Assembly (NCBI GenBank): GCA_029747015.1
Contig: JAKOGI010000027.1
Span: 1,605,001 to 1,669,000 of the forward strand
From: Carnegiea gigantea
Taxonomy: Eukaryota > Streptophyta > Magnoliopsida > Caryophyllales > Cactaceae
DNA: 64,000 nt
Reading direction: 5' to 3'
Below the pieces are notes generated by a model. The model searched no databases. It was not told the DNA's origin and saw only the letters and a list, made by a program, of their open reading frames with translations. The translations under genes were made by a program, and so were the position numbers. Shown piece after piece: positions 24,254 to 36,430 of this stretch; the first letter of the stretch is position 1; every line of letters starts with the position of its first letter.

Positions 24254-25186
24254 CTGTCAACAGAAGTCCCTCTGGCATATCATTTGAAATAGAGACATGA
24301 GAATGATCCATGACTATAATGGACACAAGAGATAAGCCTCTAAATAGAGACATCAGAATGATCACTGAGCATAATAGGCCTAAGAGATGACCTATAGGAC
24401 TCATTTAGACACACATCAGAACATATAATTCAAGGAAAGTGACTAGAATAGCCACAACTAAGGATGATCAGACAAGAGTAGCTGCCCAATTGTTTGCCAA
24501 TTATCCAACTCTTCAACAGCATGTCTTTTGATATAGTCATAATACGAGCACTACATTTCTTTCTCCGCATGGTGTTCGTAGTCATTATCCAATTATTATT
24601 AACCCAACTGCTAGTCCAATAGGACTATCACTCACACTACTATCAAGACTAGAACAGTGTAGATTTCAACCTCTTGGCCTCCCTTTGCCCAAGGGTAAGA
24701 CACCTACTACGTGTTATTGCAGGTACTTGATTGATAACATGCTACATTTTAACATGATTTTCAATTATTTAAATCAAAGATGGTCGTCCCTCCCCCAACA
24801 CCCCTCCACCCAAAAAAAGAAAAAGAAATGACAGTCAACTACTCAAAGAGGACGGGTCTACCAATTTTGAAATTAAAAGCAATAAAGAATCCTCTAATTT
24901 CTCAAGATAATGTTTTCGTCATAATATTAGAACTCTCAAAAACTTGATAGATTATGTTATCAAGCTATTGGTTTGCATAAAACTCTTAATCTCTGTAATG
25001 AAGTGTCCCAGTGTTCAGTGATCCTCTTGGGCTTTCTTGATGCCTTCTTACTTCGAGGCTTAGGTAGCCAGAATTCAACTGTGTAGGTTATGCAAGATCC
25101 AAAAAGTAGTCAAATATAACACCAGATACATGGGGGGGGGGGGTTTGTGTTCAGAATTGGCCTGAGTATTAAATGCATATACCCAA

Positions 25187-25345
25187 GGATTCAAAATGCG
25201 ATTTCGGTCGCAATACGGCAAAATTGCTCTAATACGACGATTGCATTCCATATCGCGGCTATCGAGGCAGGAAAACATGGTTCGCCCAACTCTGAAACCT
25301 TTCCAATGTAGTCGTTTCGTCGCGGTTCGGCCACATTTTGAATCC
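25187..25345. mobile_element. Short MITE candidate
   Basis: The segment starts GGATTCAAAATG and ends CATTTTGAATCC, a perfect 12-bp inverted repeat. The interior is rich in CG-containing words (cggtcgcaatacgg; cgtcgcggttcggcc) unlike the flanks. No clear target duplication was found. The element is about 160 bp and non-coding. Confidence 0.55.
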
Positions 25346-25898
25346 ATGCATGCACCTACACTAGAGATCATCATCATAAATGATTACCATGCATTTACAG
25401 CAGTCATCACTGACCAAGTCCTCAGTTCTAACTACCAGTCTTCCAGGCTTCCCTCTCAGGACTCACGGGTTCTGGCTTGATACATGACCAATGCTGAATT
25501 GAAGGTGTCTTTTTGAGACCACAGCAATAAATTTGATGTCACTAAAAGTTTGATAAGCAACCTTCAAAGCACTAGAAGTTCAGAAGGAAAGGTAGATAGC
25601 ATTATAGCATATTTAAACAGCCTGAGAAAGAAACACCAAAATCTCATGAAAAGATGGTGTTTGATGGCACTCCCAAGAAAAAAAGAAATCACGGTGTAGC
25701 AATCTTCGAAGGCTTTAGAAGGAAGGGGAAATTTGACGTCCACTGGTCTTCAGCAGCAATTGAAGAAAAATTGTACGTCAGTTGTGTTTGATATTTATAG
25801 GAAAACAGATCAATATCAATGAGATTAAAATGTTATTGTTTCGCAGCCCTACAATCAGAAGAGAAATTGCAATCAAACATTCTTAATATGACTATCTC

Positions 25899-25940
25899 AC
25901 ACACACACACGCGTGCGCGCGCGCGCGCACGCACACACAC
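25899..25940. repeat. Alternating purine-pyrimidine tract (CA)n(CG)n(CA)n
   Basis: About 40 bp of strictly alternating purine/pyrimidine sequence with a GC-only core (gcgcgcgcgc). Such tracts favour left-handed DNA under supercoiling. Confidence 0.85.
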
Positions 25941-27279
25941 AAAATTCCCACCACACCCCCCCCCAAAAAAAAAAGTGGCCAATGTTCTTGGATAGTTCTG
26001 GAAAGAAAATGGAAAGCACCGAGTAATGCTCTCATTGATGCAAACCTAAGAATACAAGAAATCACAACGTAGCAGTGAAGCTCTCATTCTTCTGCAACAC
26101 AGGGGAAAAAAAAAGGGCAGTCCGGTGCACAAGCATCCCGCGTTCACGCAGGGTCCGGGAAAGGAAAATGGAAATAGACATCTAGTTGTCCTGGCCGTAC
26201 TATAAGGGCGGGCATTGTTGTGGCTGTGTGGTCTTTGAATCTTTTATCATTTGATGGCACTAGAAGGTAAAGGGGATTGCAGTTTAGCAGTCTTGGATGA
26301 CAACACGAAGATTTTTTAAAAAAGAACTTCAAGCCAACGATATTTGACCGCACTACAAGGAAGAGAAGGGGATTATTGATTTCCGATGATTACAGGAAAA
26401 CCCACCTAGAATCCAGCTATACGGACTCAACGACGAGGAGAAGGGATTAATCCTTACAAAACCTCTAAGACATCACAGTTCCTAAAATACTGTCCTTTTA
26501 AAAGTTTATCCCAGAAAAATTCCCCATCTCATCAAAACTTATCCTCCAAAGTATTCGCCATTTTAAACACCGAAGCTTGCCAATGAAACAGCTATCTACT
26601 TTGATAAGTGGGGCAATGAGGTGATCACAAGAGTACTAACCAATAAAATTGATACTCGTTGAAGTTGATAAATTGTCCTAAATCAGAACAATAATCACCG
26701 TTAGAAATGACAATCTTTTGCCTTCGTAGATCATCTAACGTGTTAAATTCGTGAGTATCAGCATAAACTATCAATCGGCATCTCAACATCAGAAGTGCAA
26801 ACTTGTGATTACCTCATTGAAATCGCACACGAAGATTTTGGATACAATAAAACCTTTCCTAAAATGCATAATAAACAAGCAGAGATTCATCGACGAGGAG
26901 ACTGAATTCAGTGAACCTGTAATGATTTCGTTATGATGATCAGATCAACTATTTCGCTCCAGAAATCAGCTCAAAGATTGCCAGCCGTTGTACAAAGCCA
27001 ATCGCCAAAGAAGTTGATCTCTGCTCAAAAATCCATCACAAAACTACAAAATCGGAATTGAAGAGATAGAAAATACTACAAAAATAAAGATAAATTCGCA
27101 CGTTACCGATGAATTATTGGCGTAGCTCATCGTAGAAGATGACAAGCAATTTGGGGCTGGAGTTACTCTCTCCCATAATCTCGTTGCACAGGAAGATAAG
27201 CTTAGAGAAATGGAGCGAAAACGGGGAATGACGGAGAGGAGTAAGGCACTTTTCTACTTCGCGTTTTCGGCAGATAGAC

Positions 27280-28020
27280 GTAAGTAGATGTAAAGAATTG
27301 TGGGAAACTGTAAAAAATTATAAGGAACTGTAAGGAGATATAAGAATATGTAAAAAGTTATAAAAAGTTGTAAGGATGGATGTAAAAAGTTGTTAAATTA
27401 TTAAAGAGTTGTATAGTATACTTTGTTTTATAATGAAGTTTTGGATGAAAAATATTAATATTAAAATAATATACTTATTAAAAATAAATAATTAATTAAG
27501 TTAATTATATAACAATAAAATATATTAATCCCCATAAATTTGGTGAATAAAATTTCATCCAAGATTTTTATACAAACATTAGTTCGATTGAATAAGCAAA
27601 GTATAACAAAAAAAACAAACTTTTTTGACAAAATTGAATACAACTCTTCAAATAAATTCCTATTTTAAGTAAATAATTTTAAATATAAATAAATGTATGG
27701 TCATTTATAATAATATATATTTCATGTCGAAAGTCAAATCTAATTTACGTCGTTATATTATATTTTTATGTTTATGTAAATGTTGTGTTCATAAGATATT
27801 TATAAATTTTTTATATTGGTAGTATCATTAAAAAAATATACATATTTTCGTAACTAAAATAAATGAATGTTATAGAAAATTTATGAGATGTAAGAAGATG
27901 TATGAAGATATAAGGAGATGTAAGAAAATGTAAGGAGATGTAAGAAGATGTAAGGATTTTGTTGAGATGTAAGGAGCTGTAAGGAGATGTAAGAAGCTGT
28001 AATGATATGTAAGCTCTTAG
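27280..28020. repeat. Two blocks of degenerate decamer repeat (GATGTAAGGA) around a unique core
   Basis: The left block (about 27280-27420) and right block (about 27880-28015) are made of 9-11 bp units such as gatgtaagga, gatgtaagaa and ctgtaaggaa in the same orientation. They flank about 460 bp of AT-rich non-repeat sequence. Subterminal repeat blocks of this kind occur in some non-autonomous DNA transposons, but no terminal inverted repeats or target duplication are visible. Confidence 0.55.
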
Positions 28021-30512
28021 CTAAATCCTAAAAAATGTGAAATAGAACAGAGCCCAAGAAACCCGATGCTAGGTTCGGTACCATTATTTTAATCAAGTTA
28101 ATACATTAGTCAGTCAATTTTTAATATTTGATAATCTAGTATTTTAATTAGTATTTTAACTAATAGTATTTTTGAAAAATTAATAGTATTAATTTTTGAC
28201 AGTCAAAAATAGTGTTTTATTTTCTTTTTTTACCTAAAAATATTCTTTGAAAATTTTATATTTGAAAATTATCTATATTTCTTTATGTCAATTTACATTA
28301 ATCAGTTAATCCAACAGCTAAATTTACCGAATATATTTATGTCAACCGCTCATCTAAACAACTATCCAATAACAATTAAATTAAAAATGCTATTGACTAC
28401 GTATATAATTATCCATTACCTGATACACTACCCGCTGCCTAAAAAGTTAATTTTGCCGAATAGCACTCGAGTCTGGTCACCTCAATTTTCAACGTCAATA
28501 ATCCCATAATTAGGAATGAGAAATGCAATTCTTTTTTTCAAAATAAAAAATAAAAATTTGTTTATTGAATTTTGTACGATATTTATAATAAATATTGAAT
28601 TTGAACAAATTTACAATTAAAATAACAAAATAAACTAAAATTGTACGAACTTATCTTCTTATGTATTTATTTGTTATTTTGTTCTTTTTAATTATAGCTC
28701 CTACCCCAATTTTTGTATACAATGACATGATATAGTCCAATAAGCAAATATAAGAATACGAAATACATAGCTTGAACAACGTATGATATGATACATCACA
28801 AGATTGTCCATAACGAAAACTCCAAGCCATGCTAAAAACTGAAACATCTAGCTAGAGTTGGTAAAAGGAAACATGTGATCAAAATTTCAATTAAATTGGT
28901 TAAGATTAAGGTCCTTCATAGATTAGGTTTTTCAGATTTAATTTTTTCCTGTCTCACTGTGTTACACAACTTTTTATGATTCCCACGAATCAAAAAGCTT
29001 TTCTATCAAGTGACGAATTCACATTTCACACTAAGGCCTTAAAAATAAGAAGAGGCTTACTTTTCTGGGGGGAGGAGGGAAGGGGTTGTATGCTTTACCA
29101 ATACCAGAATTATTCCCCTTGTGATGTAAAGATTGAGTAAACTAATATGTTAATATTCAAAATTATAAATATTAAATCAATGATTTTTTTCATTGTTCAG
29201 ATTTATTTATCAGTTAAAGAATCTTTATATCAATTTTTTTTTATCATTTACACATGTGCTATTTTTGCATATCAGTATTTGTTAATACCACTTCTAAGTA
29301 ATTGATTAAGGAGAAAATCTGAAGATGGAAGATCTTACAGTTTTTATAATAAATACTAAAGAATTGTATGCATGCTAAAAGAAACAAAATTAATTAAATT
29401 GTCGTTAATATCTTAACCAATAATGCTATGACACATGGCAAAAACTTATGGAGTCACTCAATTTTACATATAGTTATATAGATTATATAGATATGTAGAT
29501 AAGCGTGATTGGATTTTGTGTGGTCAAAATAGAGGGGTTTTTTTGTGGTTTGTGTGGGCAAATCTTCTAGTAATTAATAAACAAACATTTGTTAATTGTT
29601 TCGATGTTAATATGGCAATTAAAAGTAATAAATATGGGGTCCTGTAGTTCAGTTGGTTAGAGCGTTTGTTTTATGAGCCTCGCAGGGTCTAGAGTGTATT
29701 GTTATGAAGTACATAACTTGTTTGATAGACTATTAAAAATTTTGTCAGATGCAGCGAAGGTCCCTTATATTCTGCTTCTTAGGGTCCGAACTGATGGCAA
29801 ATATTAGACAATTTTTATTCTAAAAAAATATACACCTTTTCTTTTGTGGGATGTTAATTGCACCACATTCAGATTGATATTCATTTTATTACCAAAGATT
29901 TTACTGTCAAAGAATTCTTTTGTGGTATGTTAATTCTTGAAATATTACCAAAGATTTTACTGTCAGACAATTGTTAATTCAATCAATTTTTAGAATTTAA
30001 CCAACATTTTTTTAAAAAAAATCCTGTTTTGCAATGGTGTTAAATTTGATTTTCTTTATTTTTTTGCAGTAATAGTCTCTTTTTTTCGGTAGATTTTTAA
30101 CATTTGTGTGCAAAAGATTCAAGATTGGTACTTCTTGTGTATATTGTTTTAATTTTTGGCCAACATGATTGACCAAATTATAGAATGAGAGTAACTTTAA
30201 GTCTTAATTATAAACTTGGAAGGAGAAATTGTTAATCAAATTCAATTTTTATGAAATAACAGTTCCATTCTTTAGATTATACTCCAAATTCCTACCTTGC
30301 AAAATGTTAAATACTAATGGAATTTTAGTATTTTTTTAAAACAAATAAAATACTCGCATGAAAATTAGTAGCATAAAGTTCCAAAACTCTTTTTGTGTCA
30401 AAACAAGACCTCCCCATACCCAATGATCTTTTGCTTGTTGCATATGGCTAAGCCTAGGCTCATTAGTCCTCTAAAAGTCACTGGGCTCATTTTGGGCTAC
30501 TTGCTCGGTGCC
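28021..30512. other. AT-rich intergenic DNA, no gene seen
   Basis: Long AT-rich stretch without recognisable coding sequence. The only structured element noted is the tRNA-like fragment at 29639-29700. Confidence 0.55.
29639..29700 (+). repeat. tRNA-like fragment (tRNA pseudogene or SINE head)
   Basis: The sequence gggtcctgtagttcagttgg followed by ttagagcg looks like an acceptor arm, D arm and A box of a tRNA. The anticodon stem does not pair, and the B-box position (gggtctagagt) is a poor match to GGTTCGAATCC. It is not a functional tRNA gene. Confidence 0.4.
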
Positions 30513-30530
30513 TTAGGTGATACTGGACTT
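30513..30530. repeat. LINE target-site duplication, 3' side copy
   Basis: Matches 54886-54903 at 17 of 18 positions; the one difference is C/T. It directly abuts the LINE poly(A) tail. Confidence 0.88.
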
Positions 30531-30575
30531 TTTTTCTTTTTTTTTTAAACAAGGGTAAATAAAACTAAAGGGATG

Positions 30576-33500
30576 TTAAGTGCCTCTTCTCATAAGAGCA
30601 CGCCCAACTACATCATCTGGCAAAATAACCCTAAGAGATGGAGAAAAACAAATATCTGAAGAGAAGGACGCTGCAATTGAGTGTCCAAATTTGGAAAGCC
30701 AGTCAGCTACCATATTTGCTTCCCTGAAAATGTGGGTGATGAGTAACTGGATACCTTGAGTCTGCCATAGACGTATATCTTTGATAATATTCGATATTTG
30801 CCAAGGAATTTGAATATGTCCTTTCAGTGCTTGAATCACTATCTTATTATCACCTTTAATAGCTATCTGCTTGAATCCAGCCTGAATTGCTAACCGTAGT
30901 CCGTCTCGCAATGCTCTCGCTTCTGCAACTAGAATAGATGTATTGCCGTAAAAATGCCCTCCTGCCTTCACAAGTTTGCCCGTCCAGTCACGGATGATAA
31001 AGCCTCCTGCTGCTGATAAGTTGATAAGGGATCCATCAGAATTGAGTTTGACGAATTCCGGTGATGGGGGATGCCGCCTCACAAGATGAAGTGAGGTAGC
31101 AGGGGAAGAAGAAGGTCCCCTAAAAAAATGATCAATCGACAGACGAGCTCGGATTCGCCACTCTGCATTTACTTTTTTTGGCTCGCACTATATACGCAAC
31201 AGGATTGAAAATTTCATTATTGAAAACTGTTGCATTTCTAGATTTTCGAATACTCCACAAGCTAAATGAGAATTTCTGTTCCAAGGTTGGATTGTGGAAG
31301 GAATGCATCTTGTTTAAACAATGCAAAAAATCCTGGCATCCTGTAGGAGAGAAGGCATATGGAATCCATCGATGCGTTGCCACTAGATCCCAAACTTTCT
31401 TGACCATTTGGTTGAAGAGATGTTCTGTAGACTCGATATCACATAGACAAAGGGGGCATACTGAGCTGAAATTAAGTCCTCTTTTAAGAAGAGTACCTCT
31501 TACAGGTAGGGAATTATGACAAAATTGTCAAAGGAAGACTTTAATTTTAGGCAACGTGTCAATATTCCAAATCCATTTATAAGACCATGATGATAAGTTA
31601 TGCGAATGGATGCCATGAGCTGCCCATGTAGCTGATTTTGTTGTGAAGGTACCTGAGCTATTCAATCCCCAACAAAAGGAGTCACTTGTTTCATGGATGG
31701 GTATAGGGATACCCTGTATCTTCTGGACAACATGATGATTATTAAGGATTTGACTTAGTTTGGGAACGTCCCATTCTGAATTATCCCGAATAAATTCGCA
31801 AACTTTAGCCTCAGGGTGGGCAATACTATCTTCGGACACACCCAAGATCGCAACTAAATTCCTATTTTCGACCCAGTTATCAAACCAAAAGGAGATCTCA
31901 TCCCCTCTGCCTATTTTCCAGATAATACCTTATTGGAGAAGACTTCTACATTTCAGTAAACTCTTCCAAAATGGGGAATCCGTATTTTTCCGTGTACAGT
32001 AAAATAGGTTTGTAGAGTGTAGGTACTTGGCCCTCATAGATTGGACCCAAAGACTAGGAATATTAGTAAGTATTTTTCAGGCCAGTTTACACTGAAAGGC
32101 CTTATTAACAGCTTCTGTTTTCCGCAACCCCAATCCGCCTTTACTTTTAGGTCTACAAACTTTATCCCACGCTATAAGTGGCATGCCTTTTTCTGTGTTA
32201 GACTTTTTTCAGAAGAATTCTCTATTACATTTATCTAGATAACTGCTAGTTTTTGATGGTAACTCAAAGCATTGCATTGTGTGCGCTGGGAGTGATTCTA
32301 AATGTGACTGTATGAGAATTGTTCTACCTGCTTTAGATAGGCAATTTGCTTTCCATCCTTCTAATTTTGTAGTTACTTTGTTGATAATTTCTTGGAACGT
32401 TGAGTAAGAAGGCCGGCCCTGAAAAACTGGGCATCCTAGATATTTACCCAAAGACTCTCGATGCGGAATATTAAATATTGCGGTCACTAGTTGCTTTTGT
32501 GTATCCGTCGCGTTACGTGAGAAAGTCAATGCAGATTTGTGGTAATTGACTAATTGTCTTGAAGTTGAACAAAAGAAGTCAAGGATGCTTTTAAGTTTAG
32601 TACAACTTCATATATTAGTTTTGCAAAATAATAGGCAGTCATCAGCGAAAAGTAGACACAGAATTTTGACAGAAGAAGGGCAAATCTTAACTCCTACTCT
32701 AGATCTTGGAGTATTAGCTTCTTTTAGAAGCATATTGTTTAAAGTTTCCATACATAGGATAAAAAGATAAGGGAAAAGGGGATCCCCTTGTCTAATTCCT
32801 CTTGTCAGGGTAAAAAGGCCATTAGATTCATCATTAACAATGATTGAGTACGAAACTGAAGAGATGCATTATTTGATCCATGAATTCTAAGTGGGATAAA
32901 AACCTAACTCTTGGAGACACTTTAGCAAAAAGTCCCATTCAATTCTGTCGTACGCTTTCTCCATGTCTAATTTAATAGCTGCCCAAGCAGTCTTAGTTTT
33001 AAGGTTCTTAAATTTATGCATAATTTCATGCGTTAACAGAATATTATCATGCATAGATCTACCAGGTACAAGGGCACTTTGGAAGGGAGACACTAGACGG
33101 TCTAGAAGGGGTCTCAACCTGTTGACAAGTATTTTCGAAATAATTTTATAAATCGTAGAACATAGGCTTATGGGTCTGTAATGACTAGTCTGTGTAGGGC
33201 TATTTGATTTTGGAGTAAGAGCAATAAAGGTATAGTTAATCTCCTTAAGAATTTTACCATTCGTGAAGAATTCAAGAATACAGTTAAAAAGGTCCTTCTT
33301 GATTAGTTTCCGGTAGTTCTTAAAGAAACCCGCACCAAAACCATCCGGTCCTTGCGTCTTATTAGAATCAATGCTGAACAAGGCAGTTTCAACCTCATCT
33401 AAATTTGGAAATCTTATAAGTTCACTGTTATCAATGTCTGAAATGACTCTCGGTAGCCCTAAATTTGGTAATACTCTGGCATTGTTATGCACAGATTTGA

Positions 33501-34723
33501 ATCTCTACTTGTAGTCTGAAATGAATTTCTCCGCAATCAATTTGTGATCATCAAGCCAAATACCACAATCATCTCGTATTTTCACAACTAACTTCCTCTT
33601 CCTTCTAGCATTGGCCTGTTTATGAAAGAACGTAGAATTTCTATCGCCGCTGACCAACCATTCTTTCCGCGCTAATTTTCCCCAGTATTTCTGATTAAAC
33701 AGCATCATTTTCTCTCGTTGTTTCAATAGACGTTGCATCCAGGAATTAAACCGATGACTGTTAGGGTGAGCTATGAGTCTTTCCTCCACATAATCTATTT
33801 TAGCTGCATTCTTGGTGATTTTATCATTGAAATTCCCAAAAAATCTTTTGGACCAATCTTTAACATCCTGCTTAACACATCTTAGTTTCCGCATAACTCT
33901 ATACATATTGGTTCCATTATGATGATAACGCCAATTTTTAGAGACAATAATATCAACATCTTGATATTTGGTCCAAAAATTTTGAAACCGGAAGGGAAAA
34001 GCCTTAACTTTTGGTAACTGCGCTTGAGTCGACATAATAATAGGACAATGATCAGAATAAGAGAAGGTACCATGTGTCTCATAAACATTGGGATACAAGG
34101 TACTCCAATCTTTTCTAATCATCGTTCTATCCGGTCTTTCATAAATAAAGAAAGTGTGAATCCTGTTTTTTCCAAGTAAATAAATGGCCTGATACTTGAG
34201 CACATTCAGCATTAATGGCAGACAAAAATTTACTTAGCCGATGAAATCGATTAGAAGCAGGAGGCTGGCCTCCTAATTTTTCATTAGGGCACAAAATTTC
34301 ATTGAAATCACCTATTAGGCACCAAGGTAAATCTATAACATTATTACGTTCAACTAAATGATTCCAAAATTCATTTTTGTCTCTAGGTTGCGCCATAGCA
34401 TAAATTCCAGAAATGACTGAATTTTGCACTTTATTTGGATCATGAATTAACATATGAATAGCTCTAGTTTCTTTTATTAATACTGAAGCATGGATATTAC
34501 CGTTATTCCAAAGAACCGCTAAACCTCCCGAGTGATTAACTGGTGATTCAAAATCAAAATGTTCAAATCCCATTAGAGGAAGGATCCTGCGTATATTTGA
34601 TTCATTAACCATAGTTTCTAGTAGAAACAACATATCAGGCTTATGTAATCTTGCCAAGAACTTCACTTCTTAACCACCTGCGTTTTTTTAACGCCTTTGG
34701 CATTCCAACATACAACTTTCATA
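30576..34723 (-). pseudogene. LINE ORF2: endonuclease, reverse transcriptase, RNase H (broken)
   Basis: From the 5' side: an AP-endonuclease domain starts at 34721-34723 with MKVVCWNAKGVKK, then FLLETMV and CLIGDFNEIL. The reverse transcriptase has PDGFGAGFFK, FIALTPKSN, YRPISLCSTIYKIISKIL, AIKLDMEKAYDRIEWDF and LLFADDCLLF, keeping the catalytic FADD. A zinc-binding zf-RVT region with FCWGLNSSGTFTTKSATWAA follows. An RNase H domain (30576-31082) keeps NSDGS, EARALRDG, GDN and ADWL. Such L1 enzymes nick target DNA and copy their RNA onto it. Breaks: a frameshift just after the start (near 34667), another around 34140-34210, in-frame stops near 33505 and 32890, and further stops in the RT and linker. 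It is inactive as it stands. Confidence 0.9.
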
Positions 34724-34952
34724 GAAAAACTAACAATAAAATATCTCTTTCCAGCGAGAGTCGGGCCATACAAAACCTCATTAATGATATACGTCGTGCA
34801 AATAGCCTGCATAAATTATTCTAGGATTCAAGTCTTAGATGCGATTTCTTAGCTCCTTGACCATTCCAACATACTACGGCTCCTTACACATTACAACTAA
34901 AGACTTCCACCATTAACAAATTGCAACCATTAACAGCTACAATAGAAATATT

Positions 34953-35948
34953 CTAGGACCAAGTTTGGTCATTCTGGATCCATACGAGGCTGGGCCGCAG
35001 GAAACTCCCCAAAGGAATTTCCACATTCCCCCATAAGAGATACTTTAATAGTTCCTTCAAAAAATTCCATGCAAATAAATTATTACAATCAGCGCCAATT
35101 AAAAATAAGATGTCACAAATGAGTCGTCCAAGACCCAGACGAAGAGGATCAAAACAGGTAGCACCTTGACATGAACTTGTCTTTGAGAGAGCATTAGCCT
35201 GCACGTATGAAATACGTCCACAAACCAAAAAGCAGCAGGCACAGTTCTTGAAAGCAAAAGGATAATTCAGCCAAAGCAATGCAGAAGCGCTAATTCGGGA
35301 AAGCCCAAGGACTATAGAAACAAGGTCAGCATTGGAAGAGTAAGAAGCTTCAATTAAAAAGATAATAGCTGGAAAGGTCCAAACCCTTATGAACAAAGGT
35401 AGCAAGAGCCAATTCAAATGCCAATTAAAATCAATATACATATACCAGATATAGCTAAGTGAATAAAAATGGTTCATTTGATCCCGTAGGAATGATCCCA
35501 TACATGGCCTTGGGAGACAAACTTGAATAAGTTCTTCCCCACTCGCCTGAGAAGTTAAATACATAGCAACAAATTCATGGGTAGTCAGCGACCACAAATT
35601 CATAGGCATCCAAAGCACGAAAGCAAGAGACGGAAACAAAAACGTGCGCGAGATATGAAAGACATTCAATGTCAGTTTGATAAGCATAAATGTAAAGTAT
35701 AATATTCTAAAATGAGCAACTTCCTGTATAATGATCAGGATTATAGGTTCTAAGTTAAGTCCAGAAAAATCGGCCAAAGGCAACAGATGTATGACTCGAA
35801 AGCAATAGTTCAAAGGAACCCACTTTAACAGCTGAAGCCATAGCACATAACTAAACAACAAAGGGGTAGACGACTTACCTGAGGTCCATAAGCATAGGTC
35901 TGGAGATGGAGCTCGGTACTGACACAAAAGGATCCAGTCGAACCCCAC
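34953..35948 (-). other. Unrecognised 331-codon hydrophobic ORF in the LINE 5' half
   Basis: An uninterrupted frame of 331 codons lies between the LINE 5' region and ORF2, on the LINE sense strand. The putative product is rich in L, F, I, W and Y, with several stretches long enough to span a membrane, for example FNWHLNWLLLPLFIRVWTFP around residues 172-191. It does not resemble L1 ORF1 proteins, which normally carry DUF4283 and a CCHC knuckle. A splice-donor-like CAGGTAAGT sits near its 5' end (about 35880). It may be an accidental frame or part of an intron-like leader. The neighbouring ORF2 has several stops over a similar length scale while this frame has none. Confidence 0.3.
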
Positions 35949-36034
35949 CTTGAATAACCTACAGCTTGGTTAAGGTTGGCTGGCCATCGCATCTGACAAT
36001 CACGATTCAGTGGCTGCGACTGCTGAAGTCGACG

Positions 36035-36150
36035 TTACAATCCTTCTGCATATTCACTCAGGCTAGTTCGCGTGCAAGAAACGTCACCCGGGGCCTGAGA
36101 TCTCATCAGGAAATCCATAGCCCCCAACTGGAAATGGAACGGGTCAACAA
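36035..36150 (-). other. 3' part of a split unrecognised LINE frame
   Basis: This continues, across the Copia insertion, a minus-strand frame running from about 54838 to 54419. After the duplicated AACAA it reads DPFHFQLGAMDFLMRSQAPG, then SCTRTSLSEYAEGL and a stop at 36035-36037. The upstream part includes LEVLKRHFGFNLSIIDTFGK and ALFALGIWVSDSDRSCPNV. The combined frame is about 176 codons with no ATG before the Copia insertion site. I do not recognise a domain. Its position fits a degenerate LINE ORF1 or leader. Confidence 0.35.
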
Positions 36151-36430
36151 TGTAAAACTCTGGAAACTGAATGCAGAAATCATAACCTTGAACAATGTTC
36201 AAATGATGCAGAAGAGAAACTCAGAAAGAGAAGGAATGTAATTCATCTTATTATTGAAGAGAGAATTCCAAATCATATCCTAGAGGATACAAGGATGCTT
36301 TATATATGTGTATGTCTAGCCTTCTACCAGAGCATTCTGTTTTAACTAACATCCTAACAGACTCCAACTCAGCCTAACAAACTCCAACTCAGCATAACTA
36401 ACTCGTGGGTTGTTGCTGTATATTCCAACA
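36151..36430 (-). repeat. Copia 3' LTR
   Basis: 280 bp, identical base for base to 54139-54418 by direct comparison. A TATATAAA-type promoter box lies near 36298-36306 on the minus strand. Confidence 0.97.

Larger units (their letters stand above)
24260..27280. other. Intergenic DNA, possibly 5' remains of the CBL pseudogene
   Basis: I could not find earlier CBL exons here. At 27090-27230 (minus) there is a leader-like stretch with an ATG at 27128-27130 (MSYANNSS) followed directly by GTAACG, a possible donor. Joining it to the plausible acceptor near 26918 gives a stop after two codons, so if transcribed it may be a non-coding first exon. The rest is AT-rich with poly-G (25132-25143), a MITE candidate and a CA/CG tract. 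Confidence 0.35.

Noticed and set aside
29639..29700. Functional tRNA gene
   Set aside because: The anticodon stem does not pair and the T arm/B box is degenerate.
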